Assembly: GCF_035917455.1 (NCBI RefSeq)
Contig: NZ_CP109078.1
Coordinates: forward strand, 6,494,001 to 6,558,000
Reading direction: 5' to 3'
Length of the DNA stretch: 64,000 bases
From: Micromonospora sp. NBC_01796
GTDB taxonomy: Bacteria > Actinomycetota > Actinomycetes > Mycobacteriales > Micromonosporaceae
How positions within the stretch are numbered: position 1 is the stretch's first letter; each line of letters begins with the position of its first letter. The notes below the pieces were generated by a model. That model was not told the origin of the DNA, searched no databases, and saw nothing but the letters and a program-made list of their open reading frames with translations. Shown here piece by piece: positions 50,484 through 59,276 of the stretch. The translations under genes and the position numbers were made by a program.

Positions 50484-53400
50484 GTGACCATGACCGAGGT
50501 GCCGCTGTCGCCTGCGCAGGAACGACTCTGGTTCCTCGACCGGTTCGATCCGGGACAGCCGAACAACATCGCCTTCGCCCGGCGCCTGCGCGGACCGGTC
50601 GACTCCGACCTGCTCGCCCGGGCGTTCACCGTGGTCACCTCCCGGCACCAGGCGCTGCGGGCGACGTTCCTCGACCGTGCCGGTGTGCCGGTCCAGGTGA
50701 TCGCCGACCCGTGCGCGTTCGACCTCGAACGGCTGGACCTGACCGGGGAGCCGGAGTCGCTGCGCGAGGAGCGGGCCCGCGAGATCGGCCGCCAACTCTT
50801 CGACACCCGGTTCGACCTGGCCCGTGGACCGCTGATCCGGGCGACCCTGCTGACCCTGGCCCCCGACGACCGGGTGCTCGTCGTGGTCGTCCACCACGTG
50901 ATCTTCGACGGCAGCTCGCAGTCGATCCTGCTCGACGAACTCGGTACGGCCTACGGCGCCCTGGTCGACGGTGGCGTACCGGACCTGCCGGCGTTGCCCG
51001 TCGGTTGGGCGGACTACGTACGTGAGCAGGCGGATCAGCCGGCGGGGAAGGTGGAGCAGGATCTCGCGTACTGGCGGGAACGGCTCGCCGACGTACCCAC
51101 CCTCAACCTGCCGACCGACCTGCCCCGGCCCCTGTTCAAGACCCCGCGTACGGCCCGGGTACGGCACAACCTCGACGGTGAACTCACGAACAGCCTGCAA
51201 CGGCTGGCCCGGGTCCAGCGGTGCACGTTGTTCATGGTGTTGCTCGCCGGCTACCAGGTCCTGCTGGGGCGGCACGCCGGTCAGGACGATGTCTGTGTCG
51301 GTACGGCCAGCGCCGGGCGTTCCCGCGCCGAGCTGGAACCGCTCGTCGGGTACTTCGTGCACACCCTGGTCCTGCGGGGTGACCTCTCCGGCGACCCCAC
51401 CGTACGCGAACTACTCCGGCGCACTCGGAGCACCGCCCTGGAGGCGTACGCCCACCAGGAGGTCCTGTTCGAGCGGTTGGTCAGCGAGCTGGACGTGACC
51501 CGCGACGTGAGTCGTACGCCGTTGTTCGAGACCATGTTCGTCCTGCACACCCAGGGCCAGTCGAAGGTCTCCATCCTGCCCAACGTGTCCGGCGGCCCGT
51601 TCACCGTCGGCGTGGTGCAGACCCTGTTCGACCTGGTGGTGGACGCCTGGATCACACCGACCGGGCTGGCGATGACGGCGCGTTACGACACCGGACTGTT
51701 CACCGAGGAGACCGTCAGCGCGATGTTGCGTCGGTTCGAGGTGTTGTTGCGGGCGTGTACGGAGGATGTGGATCGGCGGGTGTCGGAGCTGCCGATGGAT
51801 GACGCGGTCGGGTTGCGGTCGGTTCTGGCGCGGGGTCAGGGTCCGCGTCGTCCGTACTCGGGGACGGTTCTGTCGTTGTTCGGGCCGCGGGTCGCGGCTG
51901 CTCCGGGCGCGTTGGCGGTGGATTCCTGGACGTACCGCTCCTTGGACGAGCGGGCCAATCGGATCGCCCGGTATCTGCGGCGATCGGGGGTCGAGCCGGG
52001 TTCGGTGGTCGGCGTCTGTCTGCACCGGACACCGGACGTGTTGGCGGTGTTGCTGGCGGTGTGGCGGTGTGGTGCGGCGTACCTGCCGTTGGACCCGGGG
52101 TTGCCGCCGGCCAGGATGTCGTGGCTGCTCACCGACTCCCGCGCCGGCTTCGTGGTGACACAACGGAACGTCGCCATGGATGACGCCGATCCGGGCCGAA
52201 TCCTCTGGTTGGACCGGGACGCGGTGGAGATCGAGGCGGAGTCGGCCGAGCCCATTGTGGAGTCGGTTGATCCGGGTGCGTTGGCGTATTTGTTGTATAC
52301 GTCGGGGTCGACGGGGTGGCCGAAGGGTGTGGGGGTGCCGCATTCGGCGTTGACGAACCTGTTGTTGTCGATGCGGGACGCGTTGGGTTCTGGTTCGTCG
52401 GATGTGTGGTTGGGGTTGACGTCGTTGTCGTTTGACATCAGTGGGTTGGAGTTGTTCCTTCCGTTGGTGGTCGGTGCCCGTCTGGTGTTGGTCCCGGAGG
52501 AGCGGGTGAAGGATGGTGCGGCGATTGTGCGGTTGGTGCGGGCGGAGGGGGTGTCGTTTGTGCAGGCGACGCCGTCGGGGTGGCGGATGTTGCTTGATGC
52601 GGGTTTCGATTTCCCGGGTGTGGTGGGGTTGACCGGTGGTGAGGAGTTGCCGGTGGGGTTGGGTCGGGAGTTGCGGTCGCGGGTGTCGCGGTTGGTGAAT
52701 GTGTACGGGCCGACGGAGACGACGATCTGGTCGACGTTGGCGGAGGTACCGGTCGGGGTGGGTGGGGTGTCGTTGGGTGCGCCGATCGGTAACACCCAGG
52801 TGTACGTGGTGGATCGGGGGTTGCGGCCGGTGCCGGTCGGGGTGCCGGGTGAGTTGGTCATCGGCGGGGCGGGTGTGGCGTGGGGGTACGTGGGGCGGGC
52901 GGGTTTGACCGCTGGCCGGTTCGTTCCTGATCCGTACGGGGCGCCGGGTGGGCGGTTGTATCGGACGGGGGACCGGGTCCGGTGGTTGCGGGGTGGGGGG
53001 TTGGAGTTCCTGGGTCGGGTGGACCATCAGGTGAAGGTGCGGGGGTACCGGATCGAGTTGGGTGAGGTCGAGGCCCGTCTCGTGGAGCATCCTCTCGTCG
53101 GTCAGGCGGCGGTGGTGGTGGCGGGTAAGGGGGAGGATGCCCGTCTGGTGGGTTACGTGTCGCCTGCGGCGTCGGGTGAGTCACCGTCGGGGCGGCAGTT
53201 GCGGTCGTATCTGGCGGAGGCATTGCCGGGGTACATGGTTCCGGGGCAGGTGATGGTGTTGGACGCGTTGCCGTTGAACACCGCCGGCAAGATCGACCGA
53301 CGCAACCTACCCACCGGAGAGCTCGACGACCCCGAGGTGCACGACTACGTCGCACCGCGTACGGAGATCGAGGAACTGGTGGCGGCGACCTGGGGTGAGG

Positions 53401-53612
53401 TGCTCGGACGGGAGCGCGTCGGGGCACTGGACGACTTCTTCGACCTCGGCGGCCACTCCCTGCTCGCCACCAAGGCGGTCGCCCGACTCGGCGCCGCACT
53501 GGAACGGGACGTACCGATCCGCATCCTGTTCGTACGGCCGACCCTGGAGGGCTTCGCCGAGGCGATCGAGGACCTGCTCCACGGGGAGGGCGGGTCAGCC
53601 CTTTCCGCGTGA
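50484..53612 (+). CDS. Nonribosomal peptide synthetase module C-A-T, predicted glycine
   Basis: The 1042-residue protein contains a condensation domain (about 1-440; VVHHVIFDGSS with H137-H138 and D142-G143 intact), an adenylation domain (about 450-950; AYLLYTSGSTGWPKGV, NVYGPTETTIWS, YRTGDRVRW, and LPLNTAGKIDRR with the A10 lysine) and a carrier domain (DDFFDLGGHSLLATK, phosphopantetheine Ser992). By hand alignment with GrsA the specificity residues read D-I-L-Q-L-G-V-I-W-K, one change from the code recorded for glycine. There is no thioesterase, epimerase or reductase domain. GTG 50484 follows GGGGAG; ATG 50490 is possible. Codon use shifts strongly to G-ending codons over about 51720-53270, the adenylation part. 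Confidence 0.93.
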   Translation: MTMTEVPLSPAQERLWFLDRFDPGQPNNIAFARRLRGPVDSDLLARAFTVVTSRHQALRATFLDRAGVPVQVIADPCAFDLERLDLTGEPESLREERAREIGRQLFDTRFDLARGPLIRATLLTLAPDDRVLVVVVHHVIFDGSSQSILLDELGTAYGALVDGGVPDLPALPVGWADYVREQADQPAGKVEQDLAYWRERLADVPTLNLPTDLPRPLFKTPRTARVRHNLDGELTNSLQRLARVQRCTLFMVLLAGYQVLLGRHAGQDDVCVGTASAGRSRAELEPLVGYFVHTLVLRGDLSGDPTVRELLRRTRSTALEAYAHQEVLFERLVSELDVTRDVSRTPLFETMFVLHTQGQSKVSILPNVSGGPFTVGVVQTLFDLVVDAWITPTGLAMTARYDTGLFTEETVSAMLRRFEVLLRACTEDVDRRVSELPMDDAVGLRSVLARGQGPRRPYSGTVLSLFGPRVAAAPGALAVDSWTYRSLDERANRIARYLRRSGVEPGSVVGVCLHRTPDVLAVLLAVWRCGAAYLPLDPGLPPARMSWLLTDSRAGFVVTQRNVAMDDADPGRILWLDRDAVEIEAESAEPIVESVDPGALAYLLYTSGSTGWPKGVGVPHSALTNLLLSMRDALGSGSSDVWLGLTSLSFDISGLELFLPLVVGARLVLVPEERVKDGAAIVRLVRAEGVSFVQATPSGWRMLLDAGFDFPGVVGLTGGEELPVGLGRELRSRVSRLVNVYGPTETTIWSTLAEVPVGVGGVSLGAPIGNTQVYVVDRGLRPVPVGVPGELVIGGAGVAWGYVGRAGLTAGRFVPDPYGAPGGRLYRTGDRVRWLRGGGLEFLGRVDHQVKVRGYRIELGEVEARLVEHPLVGQAAVVVAGKGEDARLVGYVSPAASGESPSGRQLRSYLAEALPGYMVPGQVMVLDALPLNTAGKIDRRNLPTGELDDPEVHDYVAPRTEIEELVAATWGEVLGRERVGALDDFFDLGGHSLLATKAVARLGAALERDVPIRILFVRPTLEGFAEAIEDLLHGEGGSALSA

Positions 53613-53993
53613 GGTCCCCTCCGGGCGCATGCCGGTCTCCTCCTCGATCGGGTTGTCGGCCAGGGAGCCGGTCGAACTCTCGTCCGGGAAAGAGTGACGC
53701 CCCGGCGTGTCGGGGGTCAGGCCCGGTCCGCCCTCGTGGAACGGGGTCGGCTCGACCGTACCGAGGCCGTCGCCGCCCGCGGCGGCCGGCTCGCCGGCCC
53801 GGCGTTCGCCCCGCCGTCCCTCGCTGACCGCAGTCGGCTCGCTGCCCTCGTCGATCGGGGAGTCCTCCTCGACCCCCCAGGGCGCGTCCTGGCCGAGGCC
53901 ACGGGTCGTGCCCCACGGGCCGACCGACTCCGGCCCGCCCTCCCCGGCGTTCACCGCCTCGCCGTTCGTCGTGGACTGCTTCTTCGCGGCCAT
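53595..53993 (-). CDS. Small acidic Gly/Pro/Glu-rich hypothetical protein
   Basis: This 132-residue protein begins MAAKKQSTTNGEAVNAGEGGPE, is acidic and probably disordered, and ends STGSLADNPIEEETGMRPEG. It has no membrane segment, no Cys and no known domain. ATG 53993 follows GAGGTGAGAG, a good RBS, which makes it a likely real gene. Its last codons overlap the NRPS stop by 18 bp on the other strand. The 258 bp to the divergent permease gene hold its promoter. Function unknown. Confidence 0.65.
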   Translation of the reverse strand: MAAKKQSTTNGEAVNAGEGGPESVGPWGTTRGLGQDAPWGVEEDSPIDEGSEPTAVSEGRRGERRAGEPAAAGGDGLGTVEPTPFHEGGPGLTPDTPGRHSFPDESSTGSLADNPIEEETGMRPEGTSRGKG

Positions 53994-54251
53994 GACTCTC
54001 ACCTCGCTGACGGGTCTGTAGCGGTGCCCGTGTGTGTGCCCACTCCCACCCCGGTCATGCGAACGACACCGGAGCAGCCTCGACGTTTGCCAGCCCCCGA
54101 AACGGGTACCGGCCGCCCGGTCCCGAGCGCCCGTAGGGCCGATCCTGCCGCCCCGTGCCCCCGGATGGTCGGTTTCTCCACGGCGGCGGTCCGAGCCGGG
54201 TGACGATGGCTCGCGGCGGGGCGATTGGCCGCCCGAGCGGGGGAAAACGAC

Positions 54252-56210
54252 GTGGCGGGTCAGACGATGGAGGAGCCGGGAGCGGGGCGGCCCGTTGGTG
54301 GGCTGCGCCGCTGGCTGCTGCACGGTCTGCAACCGGGGAGGGCCAGCGGGCCGTACACCACCGAGAGCGTCGAGCACCAACGGCCGTGGTGGCGCGTCAT
54401 GTGCCTGACCGGCCTGGACTACTTCTCCACCCTCGGTTACCAGCCCGGCATCGCCGCCCTGGCCGCCGGGGTGATCTCGCCGATCGCCACCCTGGTGCTG
54501 GTGGCACTGACCCTGTTCGGCGCCCTGCCGGTCTACCGGCGGGTGGCCCGGGAGAGTCCGCACGGTCAGGGGTCGATCGCCATGCTGGAGCGCCTCCTGC
54601 CGCGCTGGAACGGCAAGCTGCTCGTCCTGGCCCTGCTCGGGTTCGCCGCCACCGATTTCATCATCACGATCACGCTCTCCGCGGCCGACGCCAGCGCGCA
54701 CATCATGGAGAACCCGTACCTGCCGGAGTCGCTGGGCGGCCTGCAGGTCGAGATCACCCTGGTGCTGATCGCCCTGCTCGGGGCGGTCTTCCTCAAGGGC
54801 TTCAAGGAGGCCATCGGGATCGCGGTGGTGCTGGTCGGCGTCTACCTGCTGCTGAACCTCGTCGTGATCGTCGTGTCGTTCGGGCACCTGCTGGCCAACC
54901 CCGGTCTGGTCTCGGACTGGCGGCGGCTGCTGTTCAACGAACATCCCGACGTGCTCGGCATCCTGGTGGTCGCCCTGCTGGTCTTCCCCCGGCTGGCCCT
55001 CGGCCTGTCCGGCTTCGAGACCGGGGTGGCCGTCATGCCGTTGATCAAGGGACACCCCAGCGACATCCCGCGCCGGCCGGAGGCGCGGATCCGGGGCGCA
55101 CACCGGCTGCTCACCACCGCCGCGATCATCATGAGCGTCTTTCTCATCACCAGCAGCTTCGTCACCACCGTGCTCATCCCGCACCGGGAGTTCGAAGCCG
55201 GCGGTGAGGCCAACGGGCGGGCGCTGGCCTTCCTCGCCCACCAGTACGTCGGCAACGGGTTCGGCACCATCTACGACATCAGCACGGTGCTGATCCTCTG
55301 GTTCGCCGGCGCGTCGGCCATGGCCGGGCTGCTCAACCTCGTACCCCGGTATCTGCCCCGGTACGGCATGGCGCCCGACTGGAGCCGCGCGGTACGCCCG
55401 CTGGTGCTGGTCTTCACCCTGATCGCGTTCCTGATCACGGTGGTCTTCGAGGCCGACGTCACCGCCCAGGGCGGCGCGTACGCGACCGGGGTCCTGGTGC
55501 TGATCACCTCGGCCGCGCTCGCCGTCACCCTGTCCTCGCGCCGTCGCCGCCGCCGTGCGGCGACCGTGGCGTTCGCGCTGATCACGGTGGTGCTCGGCTA
55601 CACCACGGTCGCGAACGTGATCGAACGTCCCGACGGTGTTCGGATCGCCTCGCTGTTCATCGCCGCGATCATCGCCACCTCCATCCTGTCCCGGGTGTTC
55701 CGGGCGACCGAGTTGCGGGTCACCGGTGTGCACCTGGACCCGGTGGCGCAACAGTTCCTCGCCGACGTGGTCGAGCGTGGGGAGATCCACATCATCGCGA
55801 ACGAGCCGAACGAGCGCGACGAGACCGAGTACCGGGAGAAGGAGGCCGAGCAGCGTCACGACAACCACATCCCGGCCGGCGAGCCGGTCCTCTTCCTCGA
55901 GGTGACCGTCCGCGACCCGTCCGAGTTCGAATCGGAACTGATCGTCACCGGCGAGGAGCGGTTCGGGTACCGGATCCTTCGGATCGAGGGCGCCAGCATC
56001 GCCAACGCCATCGCCGGCCTTCTGCTGCACATCCGGGACACGACCGGGAAGCTGCCGCACATCTACTTTGCCTGGACCGAGGGAAACCCGCTGATGTACC
56101 TGCTCCGGTACCTCTTCTTCGGTGACGGCGAGGTTGCCCCGCTGACCCGTGAGGTGCTCCGTCAGGCCGAACCGGACCGGCGTCGCCGCCCCCTGGTCCA
56201 CGTCGGCTGA
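54252..56210 (+). CDS. APC-type amino acid permease-like protein with cytosolic tail
   Basis: The 652-residue membrane protein has about 12 hydrophobic helices from residue 50 to 480, beginning [43 protein letters not shown]. This is the transporter core of a KUP/APC-related group found in actinobacteria. A soluble C-terminal part of about 160 residues follows ([29 protein letters not shown]... ending [18 protein letters not shown]). The substrate is unknown; the related families transport amino acids or potassium. GTG 54252 is chosen for GCGGGGGA 8 nt upstream; an earlier TTG at 54225 lacks a signal. It is divergent from the small acidic protein gene. Confidence 0.82.
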   Translation: MAGQTMEEPGAGRPVGGLRRWLLHGLQPGRASGPYTTESVEHQRPWWRVMCLTGLDYFSTLGYQPGIAALAAGVISPIATLVLVALTLFGALPVYRRVARESPHGQGSIAMLERLLPRWNGKLLVLALLGFAATDFIITITLSAADASAHIMENPYLPESLGGLQVEITLVLIALLGAVFLKGFKEAIGIAVVLVGVYLLLNLVVIVVSFGHLLANPGLVSDWRRLLFNEHPDVLGILVVALLVFPRLALGLSGFETGVAVMPLIKGHPSDIPRRPEARIRGAHRLLTTAAIIMSVFLITSSFVTTVLIPHREFEAGGEANGRALAFLAHQYVGNGFGTIYDISTVLILWFAGASAMAGLLNLVPRYLPRYGMAPDWSRAVRPLVLVFTLIAFLITVVFEADVTAQGGAYATGVLVLITSAALAVTLSSRRRRRRAATVAFALITVVLGYTTVANVIERPDGVRIASLFIAAIIATSILSRVFRATELRVTGVHLDPVAQQFLADVVERGEIHIIANEPNERDETEYREKEAEQRHDNHIPAGEPVLFLEVTVRDPSEFESELIVTGEERFGYRILRIEGASIANAIAGLLLHIRDTTGKLPHIYFAWTEGNPLMYLLRYLFFGDGEVAPLTREVLRQAEPDRRRRPLVHVG

Positions 56211-56232
56211 CCGACGGGCATGCGGGACCTAT

Positions 56233-56252
56233 GTCCGCCCCGCCCGGCGGAC
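56233..56252. terminator. Hairpin between convergent permease and propeller genes
   Basis: GTCCGCC and GGCGGAC (7-bp arms) enclose 6 nt in the 87-bp convergent gap. It is short but well placed to stop both transcripts. Confidence 0.45.
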
Positions 56253-56297
56253 CGGAATCGGTCCACCAGGCGGGTACCCGGGTTCGACGTACGGCGG

Positions 56298-57602
56298 TCA
56301 GGGCACCTCCGGTGGGTCGACGTAGCTCCACTGCATGCCGTCCGGGGACAGCCACGCCCCGCTCGACCAGGGCCAGCCGGGCTGGGCGTATCCGCCGGGG
56401 ACCAGGACGGCGGACGCGCCCGGTCCGGCCGGGATCGGCCGGACGGTCGCGCCGCCGTCGACGCTCTCGAACAACAGCGGGGGTTGGTCGCCCTCCGGTC
56501 CGGCCTGGATCACCAGCCGACCACCCGGCCCGAGCGCGGCCCGGATGGTCAGGTCGCCCACCTCCTGCCGGGCGGCGGTCCGCTGCCAGTGCCGTCCGCC
56601 GTCGACGCTGCGGTAGACGCCCAGCATCCCGGCTACCCGGCCGACCGCGTACACGGTCTGGCCGTCCTCGGTGGCGATCGCTGCCGCCGCGAGGTCGCCC
56701 TCGGAGCTGGCGACCAGTTCCTCCGGGAAGACCTGCCGCTCCCAGGTGCGTCCACCGTCCCGGCTGACCGCCACCGCGCTGCCGGTGCCGGTGGTCCGGC
56801 CGTACCCCACGCCGCCGGTGTTGTCGGTCGTCTGGGTCGTCACCGTGTCGACGTAGCCGCTCACCCACAGTCCGGCCTCGGGCGGCAACCCGCTCACCGC
56901 CCTGGACATCTCCAGCGGGCTGCTGGGCAGGGACGCGACGGCACCGGTGACCGGGTCCACCGCGGTGACCCCGCCGTGCAGGAACTCGAAGTCGTCCAGT
57001 ACGCGCCAACCCGGCGGGAACACGTCCACCGTTGCCGGGGACACGTCGTGCCAGGTCGCGCCTGCGTCGGTGCTCGCGTGCCAGGTCTGGCCGGGTGACC
57101 CCTCGTTGCCCTGATCGTCCTGCGCCCAGGCGACCAGGACGCGCGGTGCGACCGCGCGCAGGTCCACCATCGCGTTGCGCCCGACCGGCAGCGGATGGCT
57201 GCGCCAGGTCGTGCCGCCGTCCTCGGTGGCCGCGACCATCAGCGCGCAGTCGTCGGCCGACCGGCAGTCCTGCCAACGTACGTAGAGGTGGTCGAGGTCG
57301 CCGACCACCACCGGCCCGGCATTCGACCGGACCTCCCCGGGAGCGGGTGTGCCGCCGGGGGTGGGGACGAAGTCGGGAGTCCGGGGTGGTTCGAGGGCCG
57401 ACCCGCCGATCCACGTACGGTCCGGGCCGGGCAGCCCGACCGTGGCGAAGCCGGCCAGCGTGACGGCCGCGGCGCTCAGCGTGGCACCCGCCAGGCGTAC
57501 GGTTCGCCGCCGCCGGGCCGCTCGCCGTACCACCTCGGCGAACTGTGGCCGGAATGCTGCTCGGGCGGCCTCGGAGAGACCGGTGAAGTCCAGGTCAGGC
57601 AT
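56298..57602 (-). CDS. Membrane-anchored Asp-box (BNR) propeller protein, sigma-factor partner
   Basis: The 434-residue protein has a short basic cytoplasmic N-terminus (about 1-35, FAEVVRRAARRRR), one membrane helix (about 36-56, LAGATLSAAAVTLAGFATVGL) and an extracellular beta-propeller with at least five Asp-box-like turns (ATEDGGTTW, STDAGATW, SRDGGRTW, SVDGGRHW, SVDGGATV). Asp-box propellers occur in sialidases and many glycan- or surface-binding proteins; sialidase catalytic residues are not evident. Its ATG overlaps the end of the SigE-family sigma factor gene by 8 bp. By position it may be the signal-sensing partner of that sigma factor, although no zinc-binding anti-sigma motif is present. 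Confidence 0.75.
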   Translation of the reverse strand: MPDLDFTGLSEAARAAFRPQFAEVVRRAARRRRTVRLAGATLSAAAVTLAGFATVGLPGPDRTWIGGSALEPPRTPDFVPTPGGTPAPGEVRSNAGPVVVGDLDHLYVRWQDCRSADDCALMVAATEDGGTTWRSHPLPVGRNAMVDLRAVAPRVLVAWAQDDQGNEGSPGQTWHASTDAGATWHDVSPATVDVFPPGWRVLDDFEFLHGGVTAVDPVTGAVASLPSSPLEMSRAVSGLPPEAGLWVSGYVDTVTTQTTDNTGGVGYGRTTGTGSAVAVSRDGGRTWERQVFPEELVASSEGDLAAAAIATEDGQTVYAVGRVAGMLGVYRSVDGGRHWQRTAARQEVGDLTIRAALGPGGRLVIQAGPEGDQPPLLFESVDGGATVRPIPAGPGASAVLVPGGYAQPGWPWSSGAWLSPDGMQWSYVDPPEVP

Positions 57603-58182
57603 GACGATTCTCCGATTTCCCGATCCGGGTGGTAGCGGGTTGCAGCGGCTGGGCGGGCAACGGTGGGTCCGGCTCGGGAGTCGGCCCGGTCGGCTGGTCG
57701 CCGAGGTGGCCGGCGAGCGCGCGCCGGCCGCGTACCAGGCGGGTCTTCACCGCCTCGACCGAGCAGCTCATCGCCTCGGCCACGTCGGCCACCGGCAGGT
57801 CGGCGATGTGGTACAGCACCACGGTCTTGCGGATGTCCGGTGGCAGCCGTTGCAGTGCGGCGACCAGCGCCACGTGGTCGGCGGACATGCCGGGTGTGGA
57901 CCGGTCGGGCTGGGTCACCCGGCCGGTGCGGACCAACCGGTCGAACAGCGCCCGGCGCCGGTGGCGGGAGCGGGCCAGGTTCATCGCCACCGTGCGCAGC
58001 CACGCCTCCGGGTTGTCGACCTTCAACAGCCGGTTCGGCCGGGCCAGTGCCCGGACGAATGCCTCCTGGACCACGTCCTGCGCCTCGGCGAAGTCGCCGG
58101 TCATGCCGAAGAGCTGGGCCACCAGCCGTCCGGCCGAGGCGGCGTACACCTCACGTACCTGTTCTCGTTCGTCCACACTCAC
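57595..58182 (-). CDS. SigE-family RNA polymerase sigma factor (ECF)
   Basis: The 195-residue protein has sigma region 2 (VYAASAGRLVAQLFGMTGDFAEAQDVVQEAFVRALAR and NPEAWLRTVAMNLARSRHRR) and region 4 (LVAALQRLPPDIRKTVVLYHIADLPVADVAEAMSCSVEAVKTRLVRGRRAL). It matches the actinobacterial SigE-like subfamily of group IV sigma factors. The final 40 residues are a Pro-rich tail. GTG 58182 follows ACAGGG. It is translated just ahead of the propeller protein, with an 8-bp overlap. The regulon is unknown; such sigma factors usually respond to envelope or oxidative signals. Confidence 0.92.
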   Translation of the reverse strand: MSVDEREQVREVYAASAGRLVAQLFGMTGDFAEAQDVVQEAFVRALARPNRLLKVDNPEAWLRTVAMNLARSRHRRRALFDRLVRTGRVTQPDRSTPGMSADHVALVAALQRLPPDIRKTVVLYHIADLPVADVAEAMSCSVEAVKTRLVRGRRALAGHLGDQPTGPTPEPDPPLPAQPLQPATTRIGKSENRHA

Positions 58183-58446
58183 CCCTGTTCATGGCTGCCG
58201 TCACGGATACGACCCACGAGCCGGCCCCCCGGTGACAATCCCGGACGGTTTCGGGTGAGGGTGGTGACCGGCAGGGCGACGGCGGCCATGGGCGCGGCCA
58301 CGGCGAGTCGGCGCAACGGGGTACGAACTAACCCGGTCGGGACAGCGGCGTGGCGTAATGATCGAGCGATCGGGGCAGGAAGGATCCTGTGCGCGACCGT
58401 GTCCGATGGGCGGACCGGTTGCCGGCACCGGGACTCGGGAGGACGC

Positions 58447-58782
58447 GTGGATTCGTGGGCTGTTGTGGCGCTGGTGGTGGTGGCCGCCGCGACACTCGTT
58501 GTCGCGATCGTGCTCGTCGTCAGGCTGCTCAGGATGAGGGCGTTGATCCGGAGCAGCCGGATGCCACTACCGGGCAAGTTCGCCTTCTGGGCGGCGGTGG
58601 TTTACAGCATCTCGCCGGTGGACGTCCTGCCCGATCCGATCTACCTGGACGACATCGGGATCCTGCTCGGCGCGATCACCTATCTCGGGCATCTCGCCAG
58701 ACGGCACGGCATCATCGGAGGTCGGTCCACCGCAGGCCAGCTCGAGCAGCCGGCGGTCAAGAAGGTCGGGACGAAACCCTAG
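58447..58782 (+). CDS. DUF1232 (YkvA-like) membrane protein
   Basis: This 111-residue protein begins with a hydrophobic helix (VVALVVVAAATLVVAIVLVVRLL) and then carries the DUF1232 motif FWAAVVYSISPVDVLPDPIYLDDIGILLGA, where S-P-x-D-x-x-P-D is the signature. Function is unknown. GTG 58447 is preceded by GGGAGG. The tail is hydrophilic and basic. Its stop overlaps by 4 bp with the stop of the small gene on the other strand. Confidence 0.85.
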   Translation: MDSWAVVALVVVAAATLVVAIVLVVRLLRMRALIRSSRMPLPGKFAFWAAVVYSISPVDVLPDPIYLDDIGILLGAITYLGHLARRHGIIGGRSTAGQLEQPAVKKVGTKP

Positions 58783-58952
58783 TCGCGGTCGTCGTCCGGC
58801 GAGTGCACGTCGCCGTCGACCTCGAACGGGGTACGCAGGCGTGTCATCGCGGCCAGGCTCACGTCCACGGTCGGCCGCTGGTCGACCGAGGGGTCGCCCT
58901 TCGGCAGGTCACCGAACGGGTTGGGGTCATGGGTGGTCACGTCGGTCAACAT
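58779..58952 (-). CDS. Small hypothetical protein, 57 aa
   Basis: The sequence MLTDVTTHDPNPFGDLPKGD continues acidic and ends EVDGDVHSPDDDRD. ATG 58952 has TTGGAGCAG directly upstream, which supports this start. A longer version from ATG 59090 would give 103 residues and would include a 15-bp tandem repeat translated as DRIHP twice. No domain is recognised. Composition and the RBS argue for a real gene, but the evidence is limited. Confidence 0.45.
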   Translation of the reverse strand: MLTDVTTHDPNPFGDLPKGDPSVDQRPTVDVSLAAMTRLRTPFEVDGDVHSPDDDRD

Positions 58953-59030
58953 CTGCTCCAATGCTTGCGCGCCGGTGCTCGGCTCACCCGATGGCAGGCG
59001 CGAGTCGGGTGCGGAAGGGAAAGAACGAGC

Positions 59031-59060
59031 GGGGTGGATCCGGTCGGGGTGGATCCGGTC
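59031..59060. repeat. Perfect 15-bp tandem repeat (two copies)
   Basis: GGGGTGGATCCGGTC is present twice head to tail (59031-59045 and 59046-59060). It lies in the 324-bp gap (58953-59276) before the helicase gene, which otherwise contains only the helicase RBS GGAGACACTCC and no second gene. If the small minus-strand gene begins at 59090 the repeat is coding. Confidence 0.8.
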
Positions 59061-59276
59061 ATGCCGGAAGATGCATCCCATTCGTGCCATGAGCGTACCC
59101 GTAGCCTGCGACACGACTTTGGCGTACGGTCGTCGTCCGTTCCCGGGCGGCGGGTAGAGTGGTACGTGCAGCCCGCTGGTCTCGACCGCTACCTGCGCTG
59201 ATGTCGACCACCACGCGCCGCGACCGGAACGGTCAGCGCCGTGCAGGGCGATTCCTTCCACGTTCGGAGACACTCC

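Noticed and set aside
53595-56201. 868-codon minus-strand frame spanning the permease gene
   Set aside because: Only the last 132 codons (from ATG 53993) have their own RBS and plausible composition; the rest is opposite the permease gene.
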